From NCBI GenBank assembly GCA_023091665.1, contig JALJCQ010000017.1:1178001-1242000 (forward strand): DNA of 64,000 nt, in the 5' to 3' direction. The notes under the pieces are model-generated. The model was not told the origin of the DNA and did no database searches. It saw only the letters and a program-made list of their open reading frames with translations. This stretch comes from Pythium myriotylum (taxonomy: Eukaryota > Oomycota > Peronosporomycetes > Pythiales > Pythiaceae). The position numbers and the translations under genes were made by a program. Position 1 is the first letter of the stretch; each line of letters opens with the position of its first letter. This document shows, in pieces, positions 50,750 to 60,646 of the stretch.

Positions 50750-51058
50750 TCAGTCGACGGGTTTCTTCTTCGAAAGAAAAGACCCGGCCCATTTCGATTG
50801 CAATCGACAATGAACCGTGACTGGGGGCGACTCCACGAGGGTGGATTGGGCACCTGTCGCGGGAGAAATCACTGGCGCGTCCCACGGTGGCGGATTGTTG
50901 GGACTGTCCGATTGTGCACCCGTCGTGCCCGCGGGTAAGAACACCCGAATGGGTTGAGTCCGCAAGAAGCCATCTCCGGCATTTGTGAAGACGTGAGGGG
51001 AGATGCGCATTCGATCCATCAAGTCTCGCAGGTACGATTGTCCCTTTCTCCAAAACAT
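50750..51058 (-). CDS. Possible small protein, 102 residues
   Basis: An ATG-initiated frame giving MFWRKGQSYLRDLMDRMRIS, then a Pro/Ser/Thr-rich middle and a basic end (SKWAGSFLSKKKPVD). It is divergent from SF3B5 by 216 bp, a common layout here, and its first 50 residues look protein-like. The basic amphipathic N terminus would suit a mitochondrial protein. No homology is recognised, and an overlapping frame of similar length exists, so this is a weak call. Confidence 0.35.
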   Translation of the reverse strand: MFWRKGQSYLRDLMDRMRISPHVFTNAGDGFLRTQPIRVFLPAGTTGAQSDSPNNPPPWDAPVISPATGAQSTLVESPPVTVHCRLQSKWAGSFLSKKKPVD

Positions 51059-51274
51059 GAAATCTAGACCGTTTCAAATCATTGTTCAGATCACAGATTT
51101 CGGGTCGACTAGGGATCGGTGAACGCGCCAAGTGGTAAATACCTATCTAGCTTCTATTGGTCAAAATCAGACGACACATATGTCATTTGTATTGGTTAAA
51201 ACTACACGCAATTTAATTCCAATGGAAGACTGACAAGTCTGGACGACGCTCCACAACGCAGCTCCAACGGCAAA

Positions 51275-51732
51275 ATGGTGAGTGCGAAGGTGTATGCCGT
51301 CGCGGCAGTTTAGCGAGTTTCTCTGATCCGCTGGTGTTGGAACAAAAAGGCGGCGGACCGTTTCAACATCAACCGCCAGTGGGAGCACCTGCAGGCCAAG
51401 TACGTCGGCACGGGCCACGCTGACACGACCAAGTTGTAAGTGGATCTGGGGATGGATATTCTGTCGATGGATCCCACTGACGGCTCATGCGATACTTAGC
51501 GAATGGGCCGTCAACCAGCACCGCGATACGCTTGCCTCGCATATCGGCCACTACGACATGATGAGCTATTTCGCAGTTGCTGAGAACGAAGCGGTCGGAC
51601 GTGTGAAGTACAACATGCTTGAGGTATTTGCGTTTATCGTCCAAGTCGCGCTCTTGGCGACGCCTTCTCACCTTTTCTTCGCAGAAAATGCTTCAACCGT
51701 GCGGTCCACCACCACAAAAAGAAGATGACTAG
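51275..51732 (+). CDS. SF3B5: Splicing factor 3B subunit 5 (SF3b10)
   Basis: Four exons: 51275-51277, 51350-51435, 51500-51623 and 51685-51732. The product is 86 residues, the same length as human SF3B5. Conserved text includes DRFNINRQWEHLQAKYVGTG, HADTTK, EWAVNQHRDTLASHIGH, YFAVAENEAVGRVKYNMLEK and MLQPCGPP. SF3b10 is a small core subunit of the SF3b complex of U2 snRNP, which recognises the branch site. The first exon consists only of the ATG start codon, followed at once by a 72-bp intron (gtgagt ... aaag). The acceptor of this intron is AAG; the others are TAG and CAG. Confidence 0.93.
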
Positions 51733-51820
51733 CCATAGAGAGACCCCCTTGGCATTCGGGGTCGAGAGGGTCGTTCTATGAATCAATGAGAGAGCTAAAT
51801 CGGCTAGTATGACTAGAATG

Positions 51821-52641
51821 TTAGATACCAGAGTCTTTGACAGACTTGAGATCTGCTGACTTCCAGCTCGATACTGAAGATCGCACGGTCCATTGGTCGT
51901 CGAGGATGATTCTCTCCTGATGGCTCACGACCTCGTGCAGTTGGTTGAGCAAGGACATTTTTCGCTGAAGTAGGTCTGTTTCACTTAGCTACAGATACAA
52001 CTCGTCAAAGCCGACCCCCTACGTAACCATTGCGCGCCCAAGGTACCTCTTCTTACCGTTTTTAGGTTATCAGCATTCGCTTGGTAGCGACTGAGGCGAA
52101 GCTTATCTTGCCGCCGGATTGCATCTTTATGAAAGGCAAATTCCTGGGTGACTACTCGACTGTCAGAACCTTCTCTCACTCAGCTAAAGCAATGCGCATA
52201 CTGACTGTCTTGGCTCACTGGCGTCACCGCCGCCGGAGTCGACAATCGCTCGATTGCGGCTTTACTCATTCTTCCAACTTTGGGCTTGACTTTCTTTTCT
52301 GGCGTTGACCCGAAGCTCACCGTCGTATCTGACTGCTTGGACGGTTGCCTGGTCGTCAGAGCACTATCTGGCACGCCGTGCGCCTTCCACTCGGCGATCT
52401 TCGCCTTGAGAATGAGTTCATGGTCTTCCTGGATCTGGCGAACGCGCTCTCGGTCTTTCGCGCGCTCCTTCTCGAACTGTTTCTCGAGCCGTCTGCATTC
52501 CTCCTTCGTTCCGGCTCGCTCGAGCTTGGCTTTGCGCTGAGTCTCGATCTCGATCGCGTCCTTCACCCACTGAAGATAATACTCGTGCTGCTTCGCGCGC
52601 AGGCACCGCGCAGCCGTCTCGATGGCGTCGTGGTCGGCCAT
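51821..52641 (-). CDS. Coiled-coil protein, three exons
   Basis: Exons 52641-52219, 52143-52057 and 51964-51821 are all joined in phase 0 (donors gtgagc and gtaaga) and give 217 residues. The N-terminal part is a long charged helix (WVKDAIEIETQRKAKLERAG, ECRRLEKQFEKERAKDRERV). A basic Ser/Thr-rich linker and a short exon (EFAFHKDAIRRQDKLRLSRY) follow. The last exon contributes MSLLNQLHEVVSHQERIILD and DDQWTVRSSVSSW. No family is recognised; layout resembles small cilium or cytoskeleton coiled-coil proteins. It shares a 137-bp divergent promoter with HIS6. Confidence 0.62.
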
Positions 52642-52778
52642 GATCTCCAACTCGAGTGTGTATCCATATTTACCATCGCCGGAGCTCCTTGGACGTTCCG
52701 TACTTAAGAGTGAAGGTCGTTGTTACTGAGGCAAGTGCTGCAACGCAATCACTCAACTCCAGTCGTCGGACCCCAAGC
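52642..52778. promoter_or_regulatory. Bidirectional promoter (coiled-coil gene / HIS6)
   Basis: A 137-bp gap between divergent start codons. No specific motif beyond layout was found. Confidence 0.35.
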
Positions 52779-53793
52779 ATGCCGACCAAGTTCCGCCCGT
52801 GCATCGACATCCACGCCGGCGAGGTGAAGCAGATCGTCGGCTCCACACTCACGGATGGACAGGATGCGCCCGTGACCAACTTTGTCGCGACGCTGAGCGC
52901 CGGTGAGTTCGCCAAGATGTACAAGGCCGATGAGCTGCCGGGCGGCCACGTGATCATGCTCGGGGCGTCCGAGGCGAACAAGCGCGCGGCGCTCGAGGCG
53001 TTGCGCGAGTATCCCGGCGGCATGCAGATTGGAGGTTTGTGATGTCGGTGGAAGCGGTCGCTTTGGCTTGCGACGCGCTGATCTCGATGGCTCGCAGGCG
53101 GCATCACCGACGAAAACTGTCGATTCTACATCGAGAACGGCGCGAGCCACGTGATTGTGACCTCGTACGTGTTTCGGGAGGGAAACATCGACTTTGATCG
53201 CCTTGAAAAGCTCCGGGACCTCGTGGGGAAGGAGCATCTGGTGCTGGATTTGAGCTGCCGAAAGAAACCCGAGGATGGCAAGTTCTATGTCATGACCGAT
53301 CGTTGGCAGACGTTCACGACCACGTCTATTGAGTGAGTTGGCTTGTATCATTGTTGGGGTGGAAAAAGCGTCTTATGCTTGTGTTTGCAGCGAGGCTCTT
53401 TTCCGCACTCTTGCGGAGTACTGCGATGAATTTCTCGTCCACGCCGTGGACGTTGAAGGCAAGCGTTGCGGCATCCAGGTACGTACCCGTAACCAGTGGA
53501 TTGGCTTTACAAGTCTGACATTTTGTCTCCAGCAAGAGCTCGTGGAACTTCTCGCCAAGTGGAGTCCGATTCCTGTCACCTACGCTGGTGGTGCTCGCTC
53601 GCTCGTACGTTTCGTGTCGTCACAGCCGCCGATTAGTAATTAATTCTAACGAGATGCGTTGCAGGAGGACCTCGACTTTGTGGATCGCATCAGCAACGGC
53701 AAGGTCGATCTCTCCATCGGCAGTGCGCTCGACATCTTCGGTGGCGACATCAAGTACTCGGATGTGGTTGCCTGGAACCAGACCCGTAATTGA
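52779..53793 (+). CDS. HIS6: HisA/HIS6: ProFAR isomerase, histidine biosynthesis
   Basis: Five exons (52779-53034, 53098-53332, 53391-53478, 53533-53604, 53665-53793) give 259 residues, usual for the family. It is the phosphoribosylformimino-AICAR ribonucleotide isomerase, a TIM barrel catalysing the Amadori rearrangement at step 4 of histidine synthesis. [20 protein letters not shown] has the first catalytic Asp. [20 protein letters not shown] and YVFREGNID form the first phosphate site. [10 protein letters not shown] carries the second strand Asp position, and [10 protein letters not shown] with [17 protein letters not shown] the second phosphate site. The sequence is of the eukaryotic HIS6 type. 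All introns are short (54-63 bp) and GT-AG. Confidence 0.93.
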
Positions 53794-53925
53794 TTGGACG
53801 CTAACGTCTAATTTTGAAAGTTTTCTCCTTAACAACGTACCTTCATGCAACCTTCCTACAACCTGTGAGCTTCCCATTCCAACCCAGCGGCTCAATCAGC
53901 CGGAAACCTTGCGACGACGTCGAAG

Positions 53926-54919
53926 ATGGAGGATCTCCTGGACAAGCTCGAGCGCGAGAAGCAGCTGCTGCTGCAGAGCGTGGTCGAGGCGGAGGGCAGC
54001 GAGCGCAAGTACGCCGAGCGTCGCGTCCAGAATCTGCGGGAAACCCTCGAGGAGATCGAGCTCGTCGCCGCCGCCGTGACGCCAGTTGTAGCTGTGGATG
54101 AAGACGTGCCGCGCAACCCCAATCCAGACGTGCTCACTTCCGAGTTCTACGAGAGCTTCCTGCTTGTGCTGCTGCTCAACAAAGATCTGTACGCGACTGG
54201 AGGCTGTGGCGCAAGCTGATCTGTAGGATTGGCACGCGGCTGATGGTTTGTGATCATTTGGGCAGGAACGAATCTCGGTTCCTTTGGAAGCGTATTGCAC
54301 CAGAGACGAAGCAGTCATCTGATCACCTTTCGGATGTGTGGGAGATTGGAAAAGCTCTTTGGACGAGGTGAAACGTATTCTCGTTGATGTTGGTCACGTG
54401 AGAGAGCTAACTTGATTGCCGGAGTAGAAACTTCACCGCAGCTTACGCCGCCATGAACAAGACATGGCCGATTCATATTGAGCCTCTTGTCGACGCTTTG
54501 CGTGGTGAGTTTTCCTGGTCTCTCGTAGCTCTCTGAAATCGTTTCTTACTAACTTTGCTGTCCTGGGCGACCCCAGTTTCGACACGCGACTCGACCGCCA
54601 CTCTTCTCAGTGTTGCGTACTCTACCATCTCAATCTCGGATGCTGCTCTTGCTCTGGGCTTCGCGGACGAGTCCTCGGTGGTGTCATGTACGTGCAGTAG
54701 CTGCTCGCATCTTCAACTTGAACAGCTCTGACTCACAATCCTCGCTGTCGCTCCGTAGACTGCTCATCGCTCGGCTGGGACGTCTCTCAAGAAGACGGAC
54801 TCGTGCGTCCGAAGGCTTTGCCTCGCGCGCCGTCGCAGGTCGTCGCTCTCCAGCAGCTCGAGACGCTGTCGCAGTACGTGCTCCATCTCGAGCAGAGCAC
54901 GCTGATCAAACTCCCTTAA
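53926..54919 (+). CDS. CSN8: COP9 signalosome subunit 8
   Basis: Five exons (53926-54188, 54266-54367, 54428-54504, 54577-54687, 54759-54919) give 237 residues. The CSN8/PSMD8/eIF3K-type helical and winged-helix region is evident. LLLNKDLNESRFLWKRIAPE matches LLLNDMNNARYLWKRIPPA. WEIGKALWTR follows, then AAMNKTWPIHIEPLVDALR and ATLLSVAYSTISISDAALAL. The tail GWDVSQEDGLVRPKALP and LETLSQYVLHLE is typical of CSN8. The COP9 signalosome removes NEDD8 from cullin-RING ligases. The N-terminal 50 residues are a coiled coil (EDLLDKLEREKQLLLQSVVE) not usual for CSN8. The stop codon lies inside the left arm of a perfect palindrome. Confidence 0.88.
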
Positions 54920-55001
54920 CAGATAAAAACCTTCTCCAACGGATCCTTTCCATTGGAGAAGGTTTTTATCTGTTAACCTTCTCCAACGGATCCTTTCCAT
55001 T
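54916..55001. repeat. 24-bp perfect inverted repeat plus 27-bp direct repeat
   Basis: The left arm 54916-54939 and right arm 54953-54976 are exact reverse complements (ttaacagataaaaacc... and ...ggtttttatctgttaa) with a 13-nt loop. The 27-nt string spanning the inner left arm and loop (54928-54954) is then copied again directly at 54975-55001. The CSN8 stop codon sits in the left arm, so the transcript would end in a very stable hairpin. Confidence 0.93.
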
Positions 55002-55290
55002 ATCCGTTCTTAACATGCCGTCGAAACAAGGGCCGTTCCATTTTTGAGGTGGCACCACTCCATCTGTTCTTCAACATTTTGTTTGCGCCATAAGTCGCCG
55101 ACGGCGTGGCGCTCCTGATTTGAAATCCTACTTTAGTGTGCCGAAACTAGGTTTCGGCCCCGCCGGATCACCAATCACTGGCCTGTTTCTACTCGCGACG
55201 CACACCAAACACCGCATGCGACGGTTCGCGTGCCACATAAATTGAGGTTGCGCATCTCGCCATTCGCGCAACCCATGGAGCTCCTCGCGG

Positions 55291-55306
55291 GCCATTCCTC
55301 AATCCG
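55291..55306 (+). promoter_or_regulatory. Oomycete Inr-like core promoter
   Basis: The string gccattcctcaatcc fits the published oomycete initiator pattern (CTCATTYYNCAWTT) at its core CATTCCTCAAT. It ends 9 bp before the ATG of the aminotransferase-DapB gene, implying a very short leader. Confidence 0.5.
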
Positions 55307-55314
55307 CCGCGACC

Positions 55315-57213
55315 ATGGGAGACTACGGCCAGTACATCGTGCCCCAGGCGGCCGACATGATCAACTTCAAGGTCGGCCAGCCGGCGCCGGCCATGCTGCC
55401 GCTCGACAAGATCCGCGAGGCCGCGGCGCTCAAGTTCACCGAGACCGACCCCATGTACCTGCAGTACGGCCACATCATGGGCTACCCCAAGTTCCGCAAG
55501 ACGCTCGCCGAGTTCCTCACCAAGGGCTACCACGCGCCCGTGGACCCGGAGCAGCTCTTCATCACCAACGGCAACACGGGCGGCCTCTCGCTCATCTGCT
55601 CGCTCTTTCTCCAGTCGGGCGATCTCGTCTTCATGGAGGAGCCCACTTACTTCTTGGCGCTCAGCATCATGAAGGACTTTAAGATGAACGTGCGCCAGAT
55701 CCCCATGGAGCAGGACGGCGTCAACGTCGTCGAGTTCGAGAAGCTGCTTGAGCGCGGCGTCGTGCCCAAGATCTTCTACACGATCCCGACGTGCCACAAC
55801 CCCACGGGACGCACGCTCTCGATCGAGAAGCGCAAGAAGCTCGTGGAGCTCAGCGTCAAGTACAACTTCCTCATCGTCGCCGACGAGGTCTACCAGCTCC
55901 TGAGCTTCCCGCACATCACGCCGCCGCCGCCCATGTTCACGTTCGACCACCACGGCACCGTGCTCGCGCTCGGCTCGTTCTCCAAGATCCTCGCGCCGGC
56001 GCTGCGCCTCGGCTGGATCCAGGGCAAGCCCAAGCTCCTTAAGAAGATCATCGATTGCGGCCAGCTCGACTCGAGCGGCGGCATCAACCCGGTCATCTCG
56101 GGCATCGTCCACGCGGCCATCCTCTCGGGCAAGCAGGACGAGCACCTGCAGTTCGCCGTGGACACGCTCTGGAGCCGCGCCGACGCGCTCATGCTCGAGC
56201 TCAAGAAGACGCTGCCTGACGGCGTGACCTTCGAGATTCCGGACGGCGGCTACTTCGTGCTCGTGCGTTTGCCCGACCACATGAACGCGGCCGAGATGCT
56301 GCCGATCGCCGAGAAGCACAAGGTGCTCTACCTTCCAGGCTCATCCTTCAGCGAGTCGATGAAGAACTACCTGCGACTGAGTTTCTCGTGGTACGACGTC
56401 GCAGACCTCGAGCTCGGCGCTCGCCGCCTCTCGGATGCCATCAAGGAGTACTCGACGGTGCTCGCATCACGTGCTGCACCGGCGGCTGCTGCGACTTCGG
56501 CGGCGTCTGGTGCGTCGCTGACGGTCGCCGTTCACGGCGCCTCGGGTCGACTCGGCTCGCTCGTCGTCTCGCAGCTCGAGACGCCGAGCGACGTCGCGTT
56601 CGCTGGTGCCATCGATCTCCGCAAGCAGACCGTGCCTTCGCTCGCAGCAGTCGACGCCATCATCGACGTGACGCTCCCCGAAGGCACCAAGTCGCTCGTC
56701 GACTTCCTGCTCGCCAAGGACAAGTCGGCCTTCAAGAACGGCAAGCTGCCGGCGCTTGTCGTTGGCACCACCGGCGCGCTGCCCACTGCGCATCTTGAGA
56801 AGTACGCGGCTGCCGGCGGCGTTGTCGTGCTCAAGTCCAACTTCTCGGTTGGCGTGCCGCTCGTCGCGGACCTGATCCAGCGTGCAGCTTTCAAGCTCCC
56901 AGCCGAAGGCTGGAACGTCGAGGTCGCCGAGATCCACCACACCAAGAAGCTCGACGCGCCGAGCGGCACGGCCAAGACGCTCGTCAAGAGCCTCGCGCTT
57001 ACGGGCGCCCCGTGCACGGGTCCCACCGGCGTTGTGCCCACGACGTCGCTGCGTCTCGGAGACGAGATCGGCCAGCACACAGTCTACTTCGCCGGTCCGG
57101 GCGAGCGCATCGAGATCAAGCACCAGGCCACGCGCCGCGAGGTGTTCGCGATCGGTGCCTTGCGGGTCGCCAAGGAGGCCGTGCGCCTGCCCGCTGGCGT
57201 GCACTCGGACTGA
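55315..57213 (+). CDS. Fusion: PLP aminotransferase - dihydrodipicolinate reductase (DapB)
   Basis: A 632-residue intronless bifunctional protein. Residues 1-385 are a fold-type I class I/II aminotransferase: NTGGLSLICSLFLQSGD, IPTCHNPTGRTLS, VADEVYQLL and SFSKILAPALRLGW with the PLP-binding Lys. A 20-residue Ala-rich linker follows. From about 402 it is DapB: VAVHGASGRLGSLVVSQLE (NAD(P)H-binding loop), VVGTTGAL, LKSNFSVGVPL and the diagnostic EIHHTKKLDAPSGTAKTL. DapB reduces dihydrodipicolinate in the diaminopimelate route to lysine. The aminotransferase resembles 2-aminoadipate/MocR-type enzymes; a role as the pathway transaminase is inferred from the fusion. The start is the ATG directly after the Inr-like site. 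Confidence 0.88.
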   Translation: MGDYGQYIVPQAADMINFKVGQPAPAMLPLDKIREAAALKFTETDPMYLQYGHIMGYPKFRKTLAEFLTKGYHAPVDPEQLFITNGNTGGLSLICSLFLQSGDLVFMEEPTYFLALSIMKDFKMNVRQIPMEQDGVNVVEFEKLLERGVVPKIFYTIPTCHNPTGRTLSIEKRKKLVELSVKYNFLIVADEVYQLLSFPHITPPPPMFTFDHHGTVLALGSFSKILAPALRLGWIQGKPKLLKKIIDCGQLDSSGGINPVISGIVHAAILSGKQDEHLQFAVDTLWSRADALMLELKKTLPDGVTFEIPDGGYFVLVRLPDHMNAAEMLPIAEKHKVLYLPGSSFSESMKNYLRLSFSWYDVADLELGARRLSDAIKEYSTVLASRAAPAAAATSAASGASLTVAVHGASGRLGSLVVSQLETPSDVAFAGAIDLRKQTVPSLAAVDAIIDVTLPEGTKSLVDFLLAKDKSAFKNGKLPALVVGTTGALPTAHLEKYAAAGGVVVLKSNFSVGVPLVADLIQRAAFKLPAEGWNVEVAEIHHTKKLDAPSGTAKTLVKSLALTGAPCTGPTGVVPTTSLRLGDEIGQHTVYFAGPGERIEIKHQATRREVFAIGALRVAKEAVRLPAGVHSD

Positions 57214-57331
57214 GAGTCCTAGAGAGACAATCATGACCAATACACCCAAGAGTTGTCAGTCTAGTGTGTATGCATTTCATGGTGTAGAATGATGACAGAA
57301 TGCGGCTGATCTACTAGGCTCAATCGTGTTC

Positions 57332-60300
57332 TCAATAAATACGGAGCATGGAGATCATCTCCCGCTGGCAGATTGGGCACGTCACGTGGTCGCCGCCGTG
57401 GAAGTTACGCCGATAGACCTCGGCGTCCTCCTCGCAGAAGCACAGATGGCCACACGGGACGATGGCCGTCACGGCCTGGCGGTCTTTGCACAAAATGCAC
57501 TCGTTCTGCTGGCGCTCGACAAGTCCGTTCACGCTCTGCTTTGAGTGTTGCACGTGGCGATCTACTTCCTGCAGTAGCGCACGAGATGTCTGCTCCATGA
57601 GCCGCTGCTGGTGCTCGAGCCCTGCCATCCGCTCCTGCATCTGCTCGCAGAGCTGTTCGTATCGCACTTTAACGCTGCTCTGCTGGTCCGACTTGAGCTT
57701 CTCGAAGATGAACCGCTTCTCGGCGTCCTTTTGGGCCTCCGTGAGTCGGACGATCTTTTGCTCGGCCTCATCCAGCTTGACCAAGGTCTCGTGGAGCTGT
57801 CCTTCGAACTCTTTTTCGCGCTCCTTCCACAGTCGCCGCATTTGACGCTCGCCCTTGAGACGGCGTTGCCACTCGGTGACGATCTTGGTATGGCGCTCTT
57901 TATACCGAATGAGTTCTTGTTCGATCTGTACAAGGTAGGCTTTCGAGTCTTCAGACTTGTCTTGTGTAGTAGTCGAGGCTGCATCGACATCCAAGCGTTT
58001 TACAGGGGCGGGTTTGCCCTTAGCTCTCTTCTGGGTGTCGTCGGCAGCTCGATGTTGACCAGGTTTGTTTGGTCGAGAAACAGCTTCTAATTCGATTCCT
58101 CTTGGTTTGGACGGACGAACAGGGCTACCTGGCGATGAATCGCTCGAAACTGAGGGTTTGGGCTTTGAAGCCTGGACTTTCGCAACCGGGGTCGATCTCT
58201 GTGCTGATCTACCACTTGTAATGCCCGACGAGGCAGAGGTAGCAGATGAATCAATAGCCTTCCGTGCAGTTTGTGACTCGGATTGCCAGTGGCGGATATT
58301 CCGAACCCCACACACCCAGCAGTCCTGGCCAAGACTTGGCTTCATCCATCGCGCAGCCCATGTTTCCGTCGTGTCAATATTTACATATCCTTCCTCACCG
58401 TCATCTTCGTACTGAGGATTGGTGACCACTGCCATCACTGCCTCAAGCAACTCGCCACCTCCCTGAGTCGGCTTGTAGACTTTCATGGGACTCTTGAACT
58501 GAGTGTTTAGCGACGCGTTCCGCCCAATGATTCGAAGAGTACATCCCGTGGTGGACGCATCATCTGGCGCTTGATTCGTGTAGTAGAAGATACCCTCAGC
58601 GGATACAGCAACAACCGTCTTGCCATCGTCGCTTGCGTGGATCGACTCAAGGATGATATTCGATCGGCGCGACTTGCTGCTACTACCCATGTCCAGGCGC
58701 TCCATGTCGAAGTAAGTCCGCACGACAGCCACCGCTTCAGTTGGGATGCGGAAGCGACAGGCTTCTCCGGTCGGAGCGATCCCGTACGCGTGGTTACCGT
58801 AGAAGGACACAACATCCTTGGAGGACGGAACATCGTAGTGGCCTTGAACAACATGAGTGCGGTCCTCGTCTTCACCCGTCTGGAGTTGGAGGTTCCACAC
58901 ACGCATGTTCTTGTCTTCACACCTGCCAGCGATCTGCAGCAATGGATTACCTGGCTCCTGGGGAAGGAAGGAGGCAATGACGACAGTGTTGCCATTGGTA
59001 GGAATCGAATAAAGATGCCTCCAGTCAGGCTCTTCCCCATGTCGAGAAGACTCGACGAACTGCCACATATACATGGTGCCAACGCCGAGGCCACACAACA
59101 GGTAATAAGATCGTGAGATCTCGTCAGTTGATCCAGAAGCACATGACGCTGCGTCGGAGAACCCCTACACCACCAATGCGTTAGACACAGCGAGCAGCGA
59201 AGTGTTACGCAGTCGAGTGCGTACCCGAAGCCGACTGTTTGAGTGGAATGACTTCTGTAGCTGGTCGGCATCGTCTTCGGTGTCTGCGAACTCACAAGTC
59301 AGAGTGACAGAAACCTAAGCAATTCTCAATGAGATGCCTCACCTTTGCCGTTACGATAGTTGTGCAAATGGATGCTCATCATCACCCGCGGGCCAGAGCG
59401 ACAGCCCACGAACGCATAACGACCGTCACTGGAAATCTTGACTCGTAAGTGAGCTCCAGCACTGCTTTGGTTGGACTCTTCGTCGAGATGCCCGAGCAAG
59501 TAGCCGTGGCGGTCACTCGGGACAGAACTGTCCATCTCATAGAGACGTACAGAGCCGTCTGTGAATGCCACAACGATGCACTCCCCATCGGGACTGACAT
59601 CAAGGGACGATGCGACTCCTTCGGTTGAGAAACAGAGCGACTTTGTAGCAACAGAGGAGGCGCTCGAAAAGAGCGAGCGCGCCAACGGCTTGGTCGGCGG
59701 GGTGGCAGCCACGATCGAAGACACGGGCGTCACGGCTTCGCTTACATTGGGCAGTTCTTGCACGACTGGAGACTTCTCTTCGCTGAGATCAACTGGTTCG
59801 GATCTCGCATCCTGCGACGGAGTCGAAGCGTGCGATTCAAGCTGCGGGGGCAACGGCGCCGCTCGCCTCGCTGGAGGTGGCGAAGGTCGAGCTGGGGAAG
59901 GCGTCGAGGCGACGCCGGCACGAGCCTGGCCGAGCTTGGACTGGAAGGACTGGAACGGCGACTTGGACGGCAGCGGCGGCGGTCTGAGCGGCGTCGCCGA
60001 CGAGTCGGCGGCATCGAGGTTCAGCACGGGCGTGTGCATGGGCGCGGCCGTGACCTCGGGCATTCGGGGCGCGACCACTCGACGCGAGGGCGACGTGAAG
60101 ACCTGGCGCAGCGGACTCGCGCGGACGGTGCGCATGGGGCTGGCGCGCACGGTGGCCTGGCGCAGCGGACTGGCGCGCGCCGTGGCCGTGCGGAGCGGAC
60201 TGCCTCGCTGCGCGGCGGCGAGCAACGAGGGCGGCGCGGCGCTCTTGGCCGGGACGAGCGGCGTCGCAGGCGGCCCCACGAGCGAGCTGGCGGAGACGGC

Positions 60301-60498
60301 GGGCTCTTTCTTGCTGCGCTTGGGCTGGCTGGGCTCGGCGTCGTCGGTCTGCTGCTGCTGCTGCTTGAAGAACTCGACGACCGCGAGCCCGCGCTTCATG
60401 CCGCCGGGGCGCGCGAGCACGTTCTTCTTGATCATCTTCTCCATGTTGAGCGTGCTGCGGCGCACGTCCTCGGCGCTCTTGGCCGGTGGCGGGTTCAT
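57332..60498 (-). CDS. WD40 - coiled coil - RING protein
   Basis: Three exons (60498-59343, 59283-59225, 59164-57332) give 1015 residues. Residues 1-270 are disordered and basic, with a short poly-Gln tract and repeated S-P-[LM]-R motifs. WD40-like blades follow (SLDVSPDGECIVVAFTDGSV, VKISSDGRYAFVGC and, after the introns, YLLCGLGVGTMYMWQFVES, AGRCEDKNMRVWNLQ). Then comes a Ser/Pro/Lys linker, a long coiled coil (about 770-940), and a C-terminal RING: CILC-x11-CGHLCFC...CPIC. The sixth metal position reads Asp in CEED rather than Cys. A ubiquitin ligase role with a WD40 substrate or scaffold part is inferred, in the manner of WD-linked E3s. Exons 1 and 3 would look like separate genes without the 59-nt middle exon. 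Confidence 0.75.
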
Positions 60499-60646
60499 GC
60501 TCGCGCGCTCCCGCCAAAACGGCCTTTCAAAGGGGAAGAGCAGCGAGGAGACCTCTATTTAGATGCATGCTGTCGTGCATATTCCCAGGCGGTTCGACGT
60601 AGGTTCGCAGGAAGGCAGATCTCGTGAGGAGCTCCGAACCAGCATC
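60499..60646. promoter_or_regulatory. Bidirectional promoter (WD40-RING / GPX)
   Basis: A 148-bp gap between divergent start codons; no recognised core motif. Confidence 0.3.
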
